This document shows positions 1 through 8,572 of a DNA stretch of 64,000 bases, piece after piece. Source of the DNA: Sinomonas mesophila (GTDB lineage: Bacteria; Actinomycetota; Actinomycetes; Actinomycetales; Micrococcaceae); NCBI RefSeq assembly GCF_001999765.1, contig NZ_KV908330.1, positions 25,852-89,851 of the forward strand, in the 5' to 3' direction. The notes beneath the pieces are model-generated. The model ran no database searches. It was given only the letters and a program-made list of their open reading frames with translations, and was not told the DNA's origin. Every line of letters starts with the position of its first letter. Position 1 is the first letter of the stretch. The position numbers were made by a program, and so were the translations under genes.

Positions 1-11
1 GCACGCCCCAT
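1..11 (-). CDS. possible first codons of ftsI/pbpB (cut by window edge)
   Basis: Downstream of the ftsL-like gene on the minus strand there is an ATG at 11, with an in-frame GTG at 20 and a GGGAG ribosome-binding sequence just before the GTG. The dcw cluster in actinobacteria continues from ftsL into ftsI, the division transpeptidase, so this is probably its start. Only three or four codons are inside the window, so nothing in the protein itself can be judged; the call rests on position alone. Confidence 0.3.
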
Positions 12-95
12 GCTGCTCACTCCCACATCCGTGTCCTCAGGTTCACTCGTTCCCGCCTGCACGCCGCGCCCGCAGGGATGGGGCGCGGGCGCCGG

Positions 96-773
96 CTAGT
101 TCCCCGGCGTCCGCTGGGCGGGCGCCGGAATGGAGCCTCCGTGGAGCTCAGCCGGGGCGGGCGGGGCCTGCCCTGCCGCCGGGGCCTGGGCCGCCGCGGC
201 GGTCTCCTGCCCATCAGGCTTGCGGCCAGCCGCCTCCTGAGCGGCCTCGGCCCGCTGCTCGAGCGGATCCTTGGTGGCCGCGGCAGGGACGGCCGCAAGC
301 TGGCCGGGCACAGCCGGCGGAGCGATCGCGACGCCCTGCGAGGCGCCCTTCTCCGCCGCCTTGGCCTTGCCGGTCACCAGGAGCGTCCCCAGATCGATCT
401 GGCCCTTGGACGTCGAGGCGACCATGCCCAATTCTGCCGCGCGCGCGGCGAGATTCTGTGGAGCCTCGTAGTTCTGGGCGCGCTGCGTGAGGTCCTGGTT
501 CTGCTTCTGCAGGCTCAGCTGCTCGTTGCGCAGCTGCACGAGCTCATACTGGCCGGTCGAGACGGAGATGTTGAGTACGAGCACGCCCAGGAGCGCGGCG
601 CCGAGGACCCCGAGGCAGAAGATCGCGAAGGGAGCGCGCCGGCGCGCCGGCAGGGCACGGACCAAGGCCAGTGGCGCCCGGCGCGAGCGCTCGGGCGCCT
701 GCGAGGGTACAGGGGCCGCGACGGCCAAGGCAGAGGTCCCCGCGATGGCGGTGGTGGTCTGTGCTCGGCTCAT
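96..773 (-). CDS. ftsL: FtsL-like septum protein
   Basis: A 225-residue bitopic membrane protein of the division machinery, predicted. A basic, alanine-rich cytoplasmic N-terminus (1-47) is followed by one membrane segment (about 49-69) and a short periplasmic coiled coil (about 77-112, with repeated [14 protein letters not shown] patterns). A long alanine/proline/glutamine-rich tail follows. FtsL proteins are poorly conserved; this combination, placed directly after rsmH, is diagnostic of the actinobacterial dcw cluster. In the family, FtsL works with FtsB/DivIC and FtsQ to recruit and activate FtsW-FtsI. The ATG overlaps the rsmH stop as ATGA (770-773), which implies translational coupling. 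The C-terminal tail is longer than in most FtsL proteins. Confidence 0.82.
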   Translation of the reverse strand: MSRAQTTTAIAGTSALAVAAPVPSQAPERSRRAPLALVRALPARRRAPFAIFCLGVLGAALLGVLVLNISVSTGQYELVQLRNEQLSLQKQNQDLTQRAQNYEAPQNLAARAAELGMVASTSKGQIDLGTLLVTGKAKAAEKGASQGVAIAPPAVPGQLAAVPAAATKDPLEQRAEAAQEAAGRKPDGQETAAAAQAPAAGQAPPAPAELHGGSIPAPAQRTPGN

Positions 774-1771
774 CGCTGGCTCCTTACCCTGATGCGTTCT
801 GCTGCGCGGAGTCGCGCCGAGGCAGCACGGGGGTTCTCGTCGATCTCCTCGGCCGTGGGGACCTCCGTCCCCTTCGTCAGGACCTTCAGCTCGGGCTTGT
901 GCTCCTCGAGCTCCACCGGGAAGCCCGGCGGCGCCGACGAGCGGCTGCGCTCCTGGAGGGCCCCCTTGACGATCCGGTCCTCGAGTGAGTGGTAGCTCAT
1001 GACGACGATCCGCCCGCCGAGGCGGAGCGCGTCGACGGCCGCCGGGACGGCGCGCTCGAGGACGTCGAGCTCCTCGTTGACCTCGATCCGCAGGGCCTGG
1101 AACGTGCGCTTGGCCGGGTGCCCGCCCGTGCGGGCCGCCGCCGCGGGCACGACCCCGCGGATCACCTCGACGAGGCGGCCCGTGGTCGCGAAGGGCTCCG
1201 CCTCGCGGGCCTCGACGATCGCTCGGGCGATCCGGCCGGCGAACTTCTCCTCGCCCCAGGCCCGGATGATCCGCGTGAGGTCCTCGGCGCTGTAGGTGTT
1301 CACAACGTCCGCCGCCGTCTGGCCGCGGCTGACGTCCATACGCATGTCGAGCGGCGCGTCGTATGAGTACGCGAAGCCCCGCTCGCGCTCGTCGAGCTGG
1401 AGGGAGGAGACGCCGAGGTCCATGAGGATGCCGTCGGCGCCGTCGAGCCCGAGGTCCTCCAGGACGTCGGGGATCTCGTCGTAGACGGCGTGGACGAGGC
1501 GTGCGCGGTCGCCGAAGGGCGCGAGCCGTGCGCCGGCGAGGGCGAGCGCCTGTTCGTCGCGGTCGATCCCGACGAGCGTCACGTCCTCGAACCGCTCGAG
1601 GACGGCCTCGCTGTGGCCGCCCATGCCGAGGGTCGCGTCGACGACGACCGGCGCCCGGCCCGCGGCCCGCGCGGCTTCGACGCCGCCGCCCAGGAGGGCG
1701 ACGCAGCGCTCGCGCAGCACGGGGACGTGGCGCTCGGAGGTGGGGCGTGCCTCGTCGTCGTCCTGCGGCAT
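770..1771 (-). CDS. rsmH: 16S rRNA (cytosine1402-N4)-methyltransferase RsmH (MraW)
   Basis: SAM-dependent methyltransferase of 333 residues that modifies C1402 in the ribosomal P site. The conserved N-terminal HVPVL motif and the SAM-binding stretch [12 protein letters not shown] are clear, as are [11 protein letters not shown] and the C-terminal [11 protein letters not shown] motif. The start was placed at the ATG at 1771: an upstream in-frame ATG at 1789 would translate the GGAGGAGA ribosome-binding site itself. The gene lies 184 bp downstream of mraZ and is coupled to ftsL. The 1772-1955 spacer shows no gene. Length and motif order are normal for the family. Confidence 0.96.
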   Translation of the reverse strand: MPQDDDEARPTSERHVPVLRERCVALLGGGVEAARAAGRAPVVVDATLGMGGHSEAVLERFEDVTLVGIDRDEQALALAGARLAPFGDRARLVHAVYDEIPDVLEDLGLDGADGILMDLGVSSLQLDERERGFAYSYDAPLDMRMDVSRGQTAADVVNTYSAEDLTRIIRAWGEEKFAGRIARAIVEAREAEPFATTGRLVEVIRGVVPAAAARTGGHPAKRTFQALRIEVNEELDVLERAVPAAVDALRLGGRIVVMSYHSLEDRIVKGALQERSRSSAPPGFPVELEEHKPELKVLTKGTEVPTAEEIDENPRAASARLRAAERIRVRSQR

Positions 1772-1955
1772 CTCGTCTCCTCCTTCCACTTCCCTGGCTG
1801 TAACGTCGGTGCGCCTCTGCAGGCGTGCGCCTTGGGTGGCGCGGATCCGGCGGTGCCCAGATCCCCCTCCGCACCGCGTCTCCGCCTGGCTCCGGGGAAG
1901 GTGAGCCAGGTGAGGTCCGCCGGGCGGCTGGAGATCTCGGCCAGCCGGTGTGGGA

Positions 1956-2387
1956 TCAGAGGATCCCGGGGATGGCGTCGTCGTCGGTTTCCGAGAAGGA
2001 GGTTTCCTTCTCGGCGAGGTAGTCCTCCCAGGCCTGGGCGTCCCAGATCTCCGCCCGGGTCCCCACGCCGATCACGGCCAGGTCCCGGTCCAGCCCCGCA
2101 TACTTGCGGAGGTTCTGGGGAATCGTGACGCGCCCCTGCTTGTCAGGCACCTCGTCGGAGGCCCCAGACAGGAAGACCCGGAGGTAGTCACGCGCCTGAC
2201 GCGAGGAGATTGGGGCCTCCCGCATCTGCTCGTGGACTCTCTCGAACTCCTTCTGGCTGAAGACGTAGAGGCAGCGTTCCTGGCCACGTGTCAGAACCAG
2301 CCCTTCGGCCAGTTCGTCGCGGTACTTGGCCGGGAGGATGAGCCGCCCCTTCTCGTCGAGACGCGGTGAGTACGTACCGAGCAGCAC
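1956..2387 (-). CDS. mraZ: transcriptional regulator MraZ
   Basis: MraZ is a DNA-binding protein with two AbrB-like swapped-hairpin domains that represses its own dcw operon. The two characteristic DxxGR motifs are present: [13 protein letters not shown] near the N-terminus and DKQGRVTIP in the second half. The start was set at the GTG at 2387, giving 143 residues, the usual family length. The longer in-frame GTG at 2438 is inside the operator repeat array (2435-2467) and would add 17 residues with no family counterpart. First gene of the dcw cluster here; likely autoregulated through the boxes just upstream. Confidence 0.93.
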   Translation of the reverse strand: MLLGTYSPRLDEKGRLILPAKYRDELAEGLVLTRGQERCLYVFSQKEFERVHEQMREAPISSRQARDYLRVFLSGASDEVPDKQGRVTIPQNLRKYAGLDRDLAVIGVGTRAEIWDAQAWEDYLAEKETSFSETDDDAIPGIL

Positions 2388-2434
2388 CGGCACCACCACC
2401 TGTCCCGTTCGAAGAGCCGCACGTCCCCATACCG

Positions 2435-2467
2435 CCACTTCCCTCCAACTCCCACCACTTTACTCCA
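2435..2467 (-). promoter_or_regulatory. MraZ operator: four TGGNG boxes at exact 10-bp spacing
   Basis: Read on the minus strand there are TGGAG, TGGTG, TGGAG and TGGCG boxes whose TGG triplets begin at 2467, 2457, 2447 and 2437, each separated by 5 bases. Known MraZ operators consist of tandem TGGGN-type boxes with 5-bp spacers upstream of mraZ. The array is 48-80 bp upstream of the chosen mraZ start, where a promoter-proximal operator would be. Confidence 0.8.
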
Positions 2468-2907
2468 CTACCCTCCCCCGTCAATGCGACACGGCGTGCC
2501 GCGGGCCTCGCCCAAGGGACGGGATCCCCGTTGTTGCGGGGATCTCGCGGTGGGGCCGGCGGTGGAGGGATGCGAGCCGCCCAGGCGGCCGCGGCCTCCA
2601 ATGGGGCGCGCTGAACGCCCTCCCGCGCGAGCCGCCGGGGCCATCAGGGAGGAAAGTGGAGCACAGGGAGGAAAGTGGAGGAGGAGGTCCACTGCGGAGG
2701 CGGCGGAACGACGGGGGGCGGAGCGTGCGCGGGGTGGGGAGCCGGCCTGCAGGGAGGCCGAGCGGAGACGTACGAGAGCCCCGGAACCATGGGTTCCGGG
2801 GCTCTCGTCAGGCGGTCAGGTCGCCGTGCTGATGCACGCCAAGGCGGATGGGCTGTCCCAGCGGGTGCCGGCGGGAGCCGTGCGTCCTACCGTCGAGTGC
2901 GGGCGGC
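2468..2907. other. intergenic stretch between mraZ operator and DUF3040 gene
   Basis: No convincing gene in either strand. It holds a 17-bp direct repeat (CAGGGAGGAAAGTGGAG at 2645-2661 and 2664-2680, period 19) and a strong hairpin at 2772-2808 that ends transcription coming from the DUF3040 gene. The remainder is G-rich, unremarkable sequence. Confidence 0.6.
2772..2808. terminator. intrinsic-type hairpin, 17-bp perfect stem, 3-nt loop
   Basis: Arms 2772-2788 and 2792-2808 are exact complements with loop ATG at 2789-2791. It lies about 100 bp downstream of the minus-strand DUF3040 gene. As usual in high-GC actinobacteria there is no strong U-tract. Confidence 0.75.
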
Positions 2908-3273
2908 TCAGTGGTCGTCGCGTCGGCGTTCTTCCCATTGCGCCTCGAGGCGGCTCAGAAACCCGCCACGGGAGCGGTTGGCTGCGCCGGGGCCCGAGGA
3001 CCGACGACGCCCGGGACGGCGGAGTGTGCCGTAGTAGACGCTCGCCCCCATGGCCAGGAAGCCGAGGACTCCCACGAAGATGTTCTGGATCCCGACTCCG
3101 ACCAGGAGGATCAGGACGCCGGCGATTACTCCGAGGACGCCCAGGACGATGTGCTTGGTCGAAAAGGTGCGGAGCGCGTCGGCGCCCATGGAGTCCGCGA
3201 ACTTCGGGTCCTCGTCATGGAGCTGCTTCTCAAGCTGCTCCAGCATCTTCTGTTCATGCTCGGAGAGAGGCAT
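2908..3273 (-). CDS. DUF3040 family small membrane protein
   Basis: A 121-residue protein that starts with the family signature MPLSEHEQKMLEQLE and DPKFADSM, followed by two adjacent membrane segments (about residues 42-80) and a basic, glycine/arginine-rich tail. DUF3040 proteins are widespread in actinobacteria and have no established function. The ATG at 3273 is preceded by AAGGAG at good spacing; the longer upstream frame has no family match. It lies between the dcw cluster and dinB, as in related genomes, but there is no clear functional link. Confidence 0.9.
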   Translation of the reverse strand: MPLSEHEQKMLEQLEKQLHDEDPKFADSMGADALRTFSTKHIVLGVLGVIAGVLILLVGVGIQNIFVGVLGFLAMGASVYYGTLRRPGRRRSSGPGAANRSRGGFLSRLEAQWEERRRDDH

Positions 3274-3488
3274 GGCGACTCCTTCATGCGTGCACGTGAT
3301 GGCTGTCCCATCACACACATCAACGCACTGAACCAGCCCCTGGTTCCCCGGCGCCGGACGAGCCAAGCGGACCCGACCGCACACCGGGAACTTTCAGCCG
3401 ACTCACTGCACTCAATGTTCGAGGTGTCTTAAGAATAGGCGGTTGGGGATGGTTCCAAAAGGGACTCCCACAACGCCTGAGGCTCGCC

Positions 3489-4718
3489 TCAGGGCGCCTC
3501 GGGCCGCCCCTCGGCGGGCCCCCGCCACTCCCGGAGGAGGCGCGCCGGGCGCAGCGTTCCGGGGCCGAACCGGGCGGCGACCCGGTCGAGTGCCTCCTCG
3601 GCCGTTCGCCAGTTGTCGTCGGCCCGGTCCAGGCTCAGCTGTCGGGGCGCCCCATCCGAGCGCTCGAGCCGTTCCCCGCGCAGCCCGATGAGCCTCACGC
3701 TGAGCGGCCTCGTGCCCACCGAAGCCAGGAGGCTCTTCGCCGCCGTGTACAGCTGCTGGGCGCTGTCCGTCGGGACGGAGAGGGCGTGCGAGCGGCTCAG
3801 GGTCGAGAAGTCCGAGTAGCGGAGCTTGAGCGCGACGGTGCCTGCTGCGAGCTGGGCGGCCCGCAGCCTGCCCGCCACGCGGTGGGCGAGCCGGAGCAGC
3901 TCGCGGTGCAGCACGGCGTCGTCCGCCACGTCCACAGGGAAGGTCTCCTCCGCGCCGAGGCTCTTCTCCTCGCGCACGGGGGTGACTGGCCTCGGGTCGA
4001 TTCCCCAGGCCAGCTGCTTGGCATGGACACCCGAGGAACCCAGGACGCGGCGCAGCGTGGAGTCGGGCGTGTGGGCGAGGTCGGCCACGGTATGGATGCC
4101 CAGCCGGGCCAGCGACTCCCGCGCCTTCTGCCCGACGCCCCACAGGGCTCCCACGGGGAGCGCATGGAGGAACGCCACGGTGTCCTCCGGACGCACCACG
4201 AGGAGGCCGTCCGGCTTGGACCGGGCGGAGGCGATCTTCGCGACGAACTTGGTGGCCGCGACGCCGACCGAGGCCGTGATCCCGAGCTCTCGGCGGATCC
4301 GTGCCTTGGTCTGTGCCGCGATGGCCTCGGGCGGTCCGAGCCGGCGGACGGCACCGGAGACGTCAAGGAACGCCTCGTCGACGCTCAGCGGCTCGACGAG
4401 GTGGGTGAAGTCGGCGAAGATCCGCATGAGCTCGCGGGACACCTCGTAGTACAGGCCGTGCCGCGGCGGGACGATGACCGCCCCCGGACACTGGCGCATC
4501 GCGACGGCCATGGGCATCGCGCTGCGGATCCCGTACGCCCGCGCCTCGTAGCTCGCCGAGAGCACGACGGAGCGCTCGGCGGGGAAGCCGACGATCACGA
4601 GCTGCCCGCGCAGCTCGGGCCGCTCCCGCTGCTCGACGGCGACGAAGAAGGCGTCCATGTCCACGTGCAGGATCCCGCGGGCCCGCAGGGACTGCAGGGA
4701 CTCGCCGCGCCCGGCCAT
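3489..4718 (-). CDS. dinB: DNA polymerase IV (DinB)
   Basis: Y-family translesion polymerase of 409 residues. The catalytic metal-binding motif HVDMDAFF (D20, D22) and the second carboxylate motif LSVDEAFLDV (D114, E115) are intact. After these come the SVGVAATKFVAKIAS thumb region, helix-hairpin-helix segments and a little-finger domain with the RYSDFSTLSR motif. The family copies past damaged template bases with low fidelity. I chose the ATG at 4718; an in-frame GTG at 4739 would add seven residues and cannot be excluded. No beta-clamp motif was confidently recognised at the C-terminus. The 215-bp gap 3274-3488 holds no gene. Confidence 0.94.
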   Translation of the reverse strand: MAGRGESLQSLRARGILHVDMDAFFVAVEQRERPELRGQLVIVGFPAERSVVLSASYEARAYGIRSAMPMAVAMRQCPGAVIVPPRHGLYYEVSRELMRIFADFTHLVEPLSVDEAFLDVSGAVRRLGPPEAIAAQTKARIRRELGITASVGVAATKFVAKIASARSKPDGLLVVRPEDTVAFLHALPVGALWGVGQKARESLARLGIHTVADLAHTPDSTLRRVLGSSGVHAKQLAWGIDPRPVTPVREEKSLGAEETFPVDVADDAVLHRELLRLAHRVAGRLRAAQLAAGTVALKLRYSDFSTLSRSHALSVPTDSAQQLYTAAKSLLASVGTRPLSVRLIGLRGERLERSDGAPRQLSLDRADDNWRTAEEALDRVAARFGPGTLRPARLLREWRGPAEGRPEAP

Positions 4719-4834
4719 CCCCGGATGCTCGGTCTCCACCGCTCCATCGTAGGCGCCGGGAGAGAGGCGCGGGCGGGCGCCCCCGCGCCGCCCACTACAC
4801 TGGACGGGACCTCGACGGGAAGGAAGGGACCACG

Positions 4835-5383
4835 GTGGGCATGAGCACCGCAGGGATTCGACGGGCGGGTTGGGCCGCACTCTGGGCGGCGGCGGCGCTC
4901 GCCGCCGCAGGATGCGGGGGCTCTCCGTCCGCGCCCGCCACGGCCACGACGGCGGCCGCCTCGCCGTCGCCCTCCTCCCCCAGCGCCACGCCAAGCGGGA
5001 CGGCGAGTGCGGCCGCGACGTCCACCGTGAGCGGCATCGCCCAGGGCTTCCCGAGCACGCTCATCCCCCTGATGCCCGGCGCGACGGCGAAGGCGACAAG
5101 CTTCGACGCGTCGACGACGCCCGCGGGGGCGGTCCTCGTCGCGACCACGAATGCCCCGGTGGCGGAGGCGCTCGCCTTCTACTCGGCGTCGTTCACGGGC
5201 CAAGGGTTCACCGCTGTCCCCGCCGCGAGCCCGTCCGCTGCACCCGGGACCGGGGCGCCGGCCCAGACGCTTGACTTCGTCCGCGCCGACGGGCAGGAGA
5301 CGGCGAACGTCTCCGCCGTCACGGCCAACGGCGTGACGACGGTGACGGTGGGCGCCTCCGTGGCCCCCGCGAACTTCAAGTAG
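4835..5383 (+). CDS. predicted lipoprotein of unknown function
   Basis: A 182-residue secreted lipoprotein. Basic N-terminus, hydrophobic segment and lipobox LAAAGC place the lipidated cysteine near residue 27. A serine/threonine/proline/alanine linker (about 30-65) leads into a small domain of roughly 110 residues with no motif I recognise. GTG start at 4835 follows GGAAGGGA; an in-frame ATG at 4841 is the alternative. It sits 6 bp before the polyprenyl synthase gene and is probably cotranscribed, but this does not reveal its function. Probably anchored on the outer face of the cytoplasmic membrane. Confidence 0.85.
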   Translation: MGMSTAGIRRAGWAALWAAAALAAAGCGGSPSAPATATTAAASPSPSSPSATPSGTASAAATSTVSGIAQGFPSTLIPLMPGATAKATSFDASTTPAGAVLVATTNAPVAEALAFYSASFTGQGFTAVPAASPSAAPGTGAPAQTLDFVRADGQETANVSAVTANGVTTVTVGASVAPANFK

Positions 5384-5389
5384 GGCCCG

Positions 5390-6496
5390 GTGCGCGAGCA
5401 GCTCACGCCGCCGGCGGTGCACGAGCCGGAGCAGGCCGCCTACCGGGACGCGCTCTCGGGCGAGCTCGAGGCCTTCCTGGCCAAGCAGCGCTCGGCCATG
5501 GCGGCCGTCTCGGCCGACGTCGGGCCGCTCATGGATGCCATCTCGGGCCTCGTCGCGGGCGGCAAGCGGCTCCGCGCGCTCCTGTGCTACTGGGGCTGGC
5601 GCGGCGCCGGAGGCGCGGCGATGGCCTCCGAGCCGGTCGCGGCGGGCGTGGCGCTCGAGCTGTTCCAGGCCGCCGCTCTCATCCACGACGACATCATCGA
5701 CCGCTCGGACACGCGCCGTGGGGCACCGAGCGTCCACCGCCGATTCGCGCAGCTGCACGAGGGCTCCGGGTGGGTCCTCGACCGCGAGCGGTTCGGCCAC
5801 GCCGCGGCGATCCTCACGGGGGACCTGTGCCTGTCCTTCAGCGAGGAGGCATTCACGGCCATCGGCCCGGCCGCGGCGTCTCCCACGCCGGCCCGCCGGA
5901 TCTTCAACACGATGCGCGCCGAGGTCATGGCCGGGCAGTACCTGGACATCCTCGAGGAGGTCGCGGGCCCGGTCCGCAACTCCGAGTCGGCCGTTGCGCG
6001 CGCCCGGAACGTGATCCGCTACAAGTCCGCGAAGTACTCGACCGAGCACCCTCTGGGGATCGGCGGCGCGCTGGCCGGGGCCGACGACGGCCTCCTGCGC
6101 GCGTACGCCGAGTTCTCCCTGCCGCTCGGCGAGGCCTTCCAGTTGCGGGACGACGTCCTCGGCGTGTTCGGTGACCCGCAGACCACGGGGAAGCCTGCCG
6201 GAGACGACCTGCGCGAGGGCAAGCGCACCGTGCTCGTCGCCCTCGCCCTCGAGACAGCGGACGCCGCGGGGCGCGCGGAGCTCGAGCGCGGGCTCGGCCG
6301 CCAGGACCTCGGGATGGACGACGTCGACCGGCTGCGGGCGGTGATCAGCGGCACCGGCGCGCTCGAGCGAACGGAGCGGCTGATCGACGGGCTCGCGTCC
6401 GAGTCGTCCGCGGCCCTCGCCCGGCTCGGACTCGACCCGGTGGTCGGGACGGCCCTCGAGTCGCTCGCCGACGCGGCGGTCCGCAGGACGGCCTGA
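5390..6496 (+). CDS. idsA: polyprenyl (geranylgeranyl-type) diphosphate synthase
   Basis: Trans-isoprenyl diphosphate synthase of 368 residues that chain-elongates allylic diphosphates with isopentenyl diphosphate. The first aspartate-rich motif is DDIID (D100, D101, D104) after GGKRLR, and the second is RDDVLGVFGD around residue 255 followed by KPAGDDLREGKRT. Both are complete, so the enzyme should be active. Product length cannot be read reliably. It is placed beside the Rv2175c-like gene and near pknL and aroG, matching the mycobacterial idsA2 neighbourhood. GTG start. Confidence 0.9.
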   Translation: MREQLTPPAVHEPEQAAYRDALSGELEAFLAKQRSAMAAVSADVGPLMDAISGLVAGGKRLRALLCYWGWRGAGGAAMASEPVAAGVALELFQAAALIHDDIIDRSDTRRGAPSVHRRFAQLHEGSGWVLDRERFGHAAAILTGDLCLSFSEEAFTAIGPAAASPTPARRIFNTMRAEVMAGQYLDILEEVAGPVRNSESAVARARNVIRYKSAKYSTEHPLGIGGALAGADDGLLRAYAEFSLPLGEAFQLRDDVLGVFGDPQTTGKPAGDDLREGKRTVLVALALETADAAGRAELERGLGRQDLGMDDVDRLRAVISGTGALERTERLIDGLASESSAALARLGLDPVVGTALESLADAAVRRTA

Positions 6497-6505
6497 GCCC
6501 CCCGC

Positions 6506-6859
6506 CTACCAGGCGAGGATCTGCGCCCGGCGGCGGATCTCCGTCTTGCGCCCCTCGTGCAGCGCGTCGATCGGGCGGCCCCGCAGCGAGTCGTCCGGGG
6601 TGAAGAGCCATGCGACGATCTCGTCGTCGCTGAACCCCGCGTCGCCGAGGACCGCGATCGTGCCCTTGAGGCTGTCCAGGACATGGTCGCCGTCGAGGAA
6701 GAGGGCTGGGACGCTCCGGACCTTGCGCTCCCCGATGCGCACTGCCACGAGGGCCCGCTCGTCGAGGAGTCCGTGCACCTTGGTGATCGGGCAGCCGAGC
6801 CGCTCCGCGACGTCCGGAAGGGGCAGCCACTCTGACACAAGGTTCTCGATATCGCTCAC
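6506..6859 (-). CDS. Rv2175c-family winged-helix DNA-binding protein
   Basis: A 117-residue protein with an N-terminal helix-turn-helix (WLPLPDVAERLGCPITKVHGLL) and a C-terminal tail rich in charged helices. It matches the Rv2175c family, whose mycobacterial member binds DNA and is phosphorylated by PknL. Here too a pknL-like kinase lies nearby (8573). The GTG at 6859 gives the canonical VSDIENLVSEW start; an upstream ATG would add residues with no family match. Its promoter must lie in the 308-bp region shared with the divergent LysM gene. DNA target unknown. Confidence 0.88.
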   Translation of the reverse strand: MSDIENLVSEWLPLPDVAERLGCPITKVHGLLDERALVAVRIGERKVRSVPALFLDGDHVLDSLKGTIAVLGDAGFSDDEIVAWLFTPDDSLRGRPIDALHEGRKTEIRRRAQILAW

Positions 6860-7167
6860 ACGACAAGGTTGCCACGCGGACTGCGCAGCCTCATAGTCGG
6901 CCCGCAGCATCGTCTGTTCAGGCTCGGCCGTCGATTTCCCCCGAGCAGATTCCCCGCCCGCCTCCAGCCCCGGCCCCATGCGCCGCGGGCGGCATTCCGT
7001 CCGGCGCCTCGCCGGCTCTCCGCCTTGTGTGCTCCGCCGATTCGTGAGAGATTCACATTTGTCACTCGAGTAACAGTGATTAAAGAATTTATCGGGGGCC
7101 TCTTGAATAACACTGGTCCCTTCCGTCACGGGAGTGCAGCCACTTTCGTCATCAAGGAGGTCGACCG
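6860..7167. other. divergent promoter region between Rv2175c-like and LysM genes
   Basis: 308 bp without a gene. From about 7040 the sequence becomes distinctly AT-richer than its surroundings (for example TGATTAAAGAATTTATCG), as expected for a promoter. It carries a GTCAC-N4-GTAAC direct repeat at 7061-7074 and a possible -35/-10 pair (TTGTCA near 7059, TAAAGA near 7081). The LysM gene has a strong AAGGAGG ribosome-binding site at about 7155. Confidence 0.55.
7061..7074 (+). promoter_or_regulatory. GTCAC-N4-GTAAC direct repeat, MtrA-like
   Basis: GTCAC TCGA GTAAC is a tandem half-site pair overlapping the likely promoter of the LysM/lytic transglycosylase gene. MtrA, the actinobacterial response regulator of cell-wall hydrolase genes, binds GTMAC-type direct repeats. 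The assignment is inference from motif and target gene only. Confidence 0.4.
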
Positions 7168-8517
7168 ATGAGCCCGTCCGGCACCACAGGGTCCGCTGCC
7201 GCCAAGGCCAGCCTTCCCCTCGTCGCCGCCACCACTGCCGTGCTGCCCGCCGTCGCCCTGTCCTCGCTGGCCCTCGCGGTACCCGCCGAGGCGGCGCCCT
7301 CGGCACCGCAGCAGCTTCCCGGGACCCTCGCGGCCGCCATGGAGCGGACGGGGCATCAGGCTGCGGTCGTGCCGGCCTCGGAAATCGCCTCGCTCGTGCC
7401 GAGCCGTCTCGCCCCGCTCGAGAACGGCGCGCCGAGCGAGTACACGATCGTCGCCGGCGACACCGTCTGGGCCATCGCGCACCGCTTCGGCCTCAGCGTC
7501 TCGGACGTGCTCCGGCTCAATGACCTCCGGCCCGACTCGCTCATCTTCCCCGGCAAGAAGCTCCGCCTCACGGCCGACGGCGCGCCCGCGCCCGCCGCGC
7601 CGGCACCCGCCGCCCCGGCGCCGTCGTCCGGCGGGGAGTACGCCATCAAGGCCGGCGACACGCTCTACGGCATCAGCGCGAAGCTCGGTGTGTCCATCGG
7701 GGACCTGCTCTCGGCCAACGGGCTGCGCCTCGACAGCGTCATCTACGCTGGCCGCTCCCTCAAGGTGCCCGGCTCCGGGCCCGCGCCCGCGCCGGCGCTC
7801 GCTTCCACCTCGGCCCCGGCCCCCTCTGCCCCTGGGGGAACCTATGCGATCAAGCCGGGCGACACGCTGTACGGCATCAGCGCGAAGCTCGGCGTGCCCA
7901 TGGGCGACCTGCTCGCGGCGAACGGGCTCAGCCTCACGAGTGTCATCTACGCGGGCCGGACCCTCAAGCTCCCGGGCGCACCCGCCCCGGCCTCGGCAGT
8001 CTCGCCGGCGACCTCGTCTCCCGTGCAGCCCCTTGTCCCCGACACGTTCCTCGGCTTCACCTACCCCGAGGCCGTCGTGGCCTCGGCGAACGAGAACAAG
8101 CAGCGGCTCAATGCCTCGCCGGTGCCGAGCCGGGAGGAGATGAAGCAGATCGTTGCCGACACCGCGCGGAGCATGGGGGTCGACCCCTCGCTCGCCCTCG
8201 CCGTCGCCTACCAGGAGTCGGGCTTCAGCCAGCGCGCCGTCTCGCCCGCGAACGCGATCGGCACGATGCAGGTCATCCCCACCTCCGGGCAGTGGGCCTC
8301 GGACCTCGTGGGCCGGAAGCTCAATGTCCTGGATCCCTACGACAACGCCACGGCCGGCGTCGCCATCCTCCGGGCGCTCCTGCGCACGAGCAAGGACGAG
8401 GACCACGCGATCGCCGGGTACTACCAAGGCCAGTACTCCGTGGACAAGAACGGCATGTACGACGACACGAAGGACTACGTCGCCGCCATCAACGCCCACC
8501 GCGCCACCTTCCGCTGA
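7168..8517 (+). CDS. secreted triple-LysM lytic transglycosylase (SLT domain)
   Basis: A 449-residue exported cell-wall hydrolase. A signal peptide (about 1-42, cleavage after AEA) is followed by three LysM peptidoglycan-binding modules at about 90-133, 157-200 and 225-268. Each starts with a YxIxxGDT motif and they are linked by proline/alanine stretches. The C-terminal part (about 320-430) is a lysozyme-like SLT domain with the catalytic glutamate in YQESGFSQ (near E350) and the GTMQVIP motif. It should cleave glycan strands in the septum or side wall. Strong AAGGAGG before the ATG. It is inserted between the Rv2175c-like gene and pknL, which are adjacent in mycobacteria. Confidence 0.93.
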   Translation: MSPSGTTGSAAAKASLPLVAATTAVLPAVALSSLALAVPAEAAPSAPQQLPGTLAAAMERTGHQAAVVPASEIASLVPSRLAPLENGAPSEYTIVAGDTVWAIAHRFGLSVSDVLRLNDLRPDSLIFPGKKLRLTADGAPAPAAPAPAAPAPSSGGEYAIKAGDTLYGISAKLGVSIGDLLSANGLRLDSVIYAGRSLKVPGSGPAPAPALASTSAPAPSAPGGTYAIKPGDTLYGISAKLGVPMGDLLAANGLSLTSVIYAGRTLKLPGAPAPASAVSPATSSPVQPLVPDTFLGFTYPEAVVASANENKQRLNASPVPSREEMKQIVADTARSMGVDPSLALAVAYQESGFSQRAVSPANAIGTMQVIPTSGQWASDLVGRKLNVLDPYDNATAGVAILRALLRTSKDEDHAIAGYYQGQYSVDKNGMYDDTKDYVAAINAHRATFR

Positions 8518-8572
8518 CGGCCCGGCTGCGGCGCTCCGCCAGGAACGTCCCAGCCCGAGCCCTTAAGATCGA

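Noticed and set aside
2387-2438. mraZ starting at the GTG at 2438
   Set aside because: That codon is inside the MraZ box array; the 143-residue start at 2387 fits the family length.
2640-2700. GGAGGAAAGT resembles the conserved start of RNase P RNA
   Set aside because: The other conserved RNase P regions (for example ACAGAAA and the terminal CR-V) are absent and the element is a simple direct repeat.
7042-7057. CGTGA-TCACA arms as a Crp site
   Set aside because: The spacer is five bases, not six, so the half-sites are not in Crp register.
6860-7167. Possible ydaO-type (c-di-AMP) riboswitch before the LysM hydrolase gene
   Set aside because: Such riboswitches precede cell-wall hydrolase genes in actinobacteria, but none of their conserved blocks could be found here.
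7126-8499. Long minus-strand reading frame opposite the LysM gene
   Set aside because: Arginine- and glycine-rich shadow frame produced by high GC; the plus strand has clear LysM and SLT domains.
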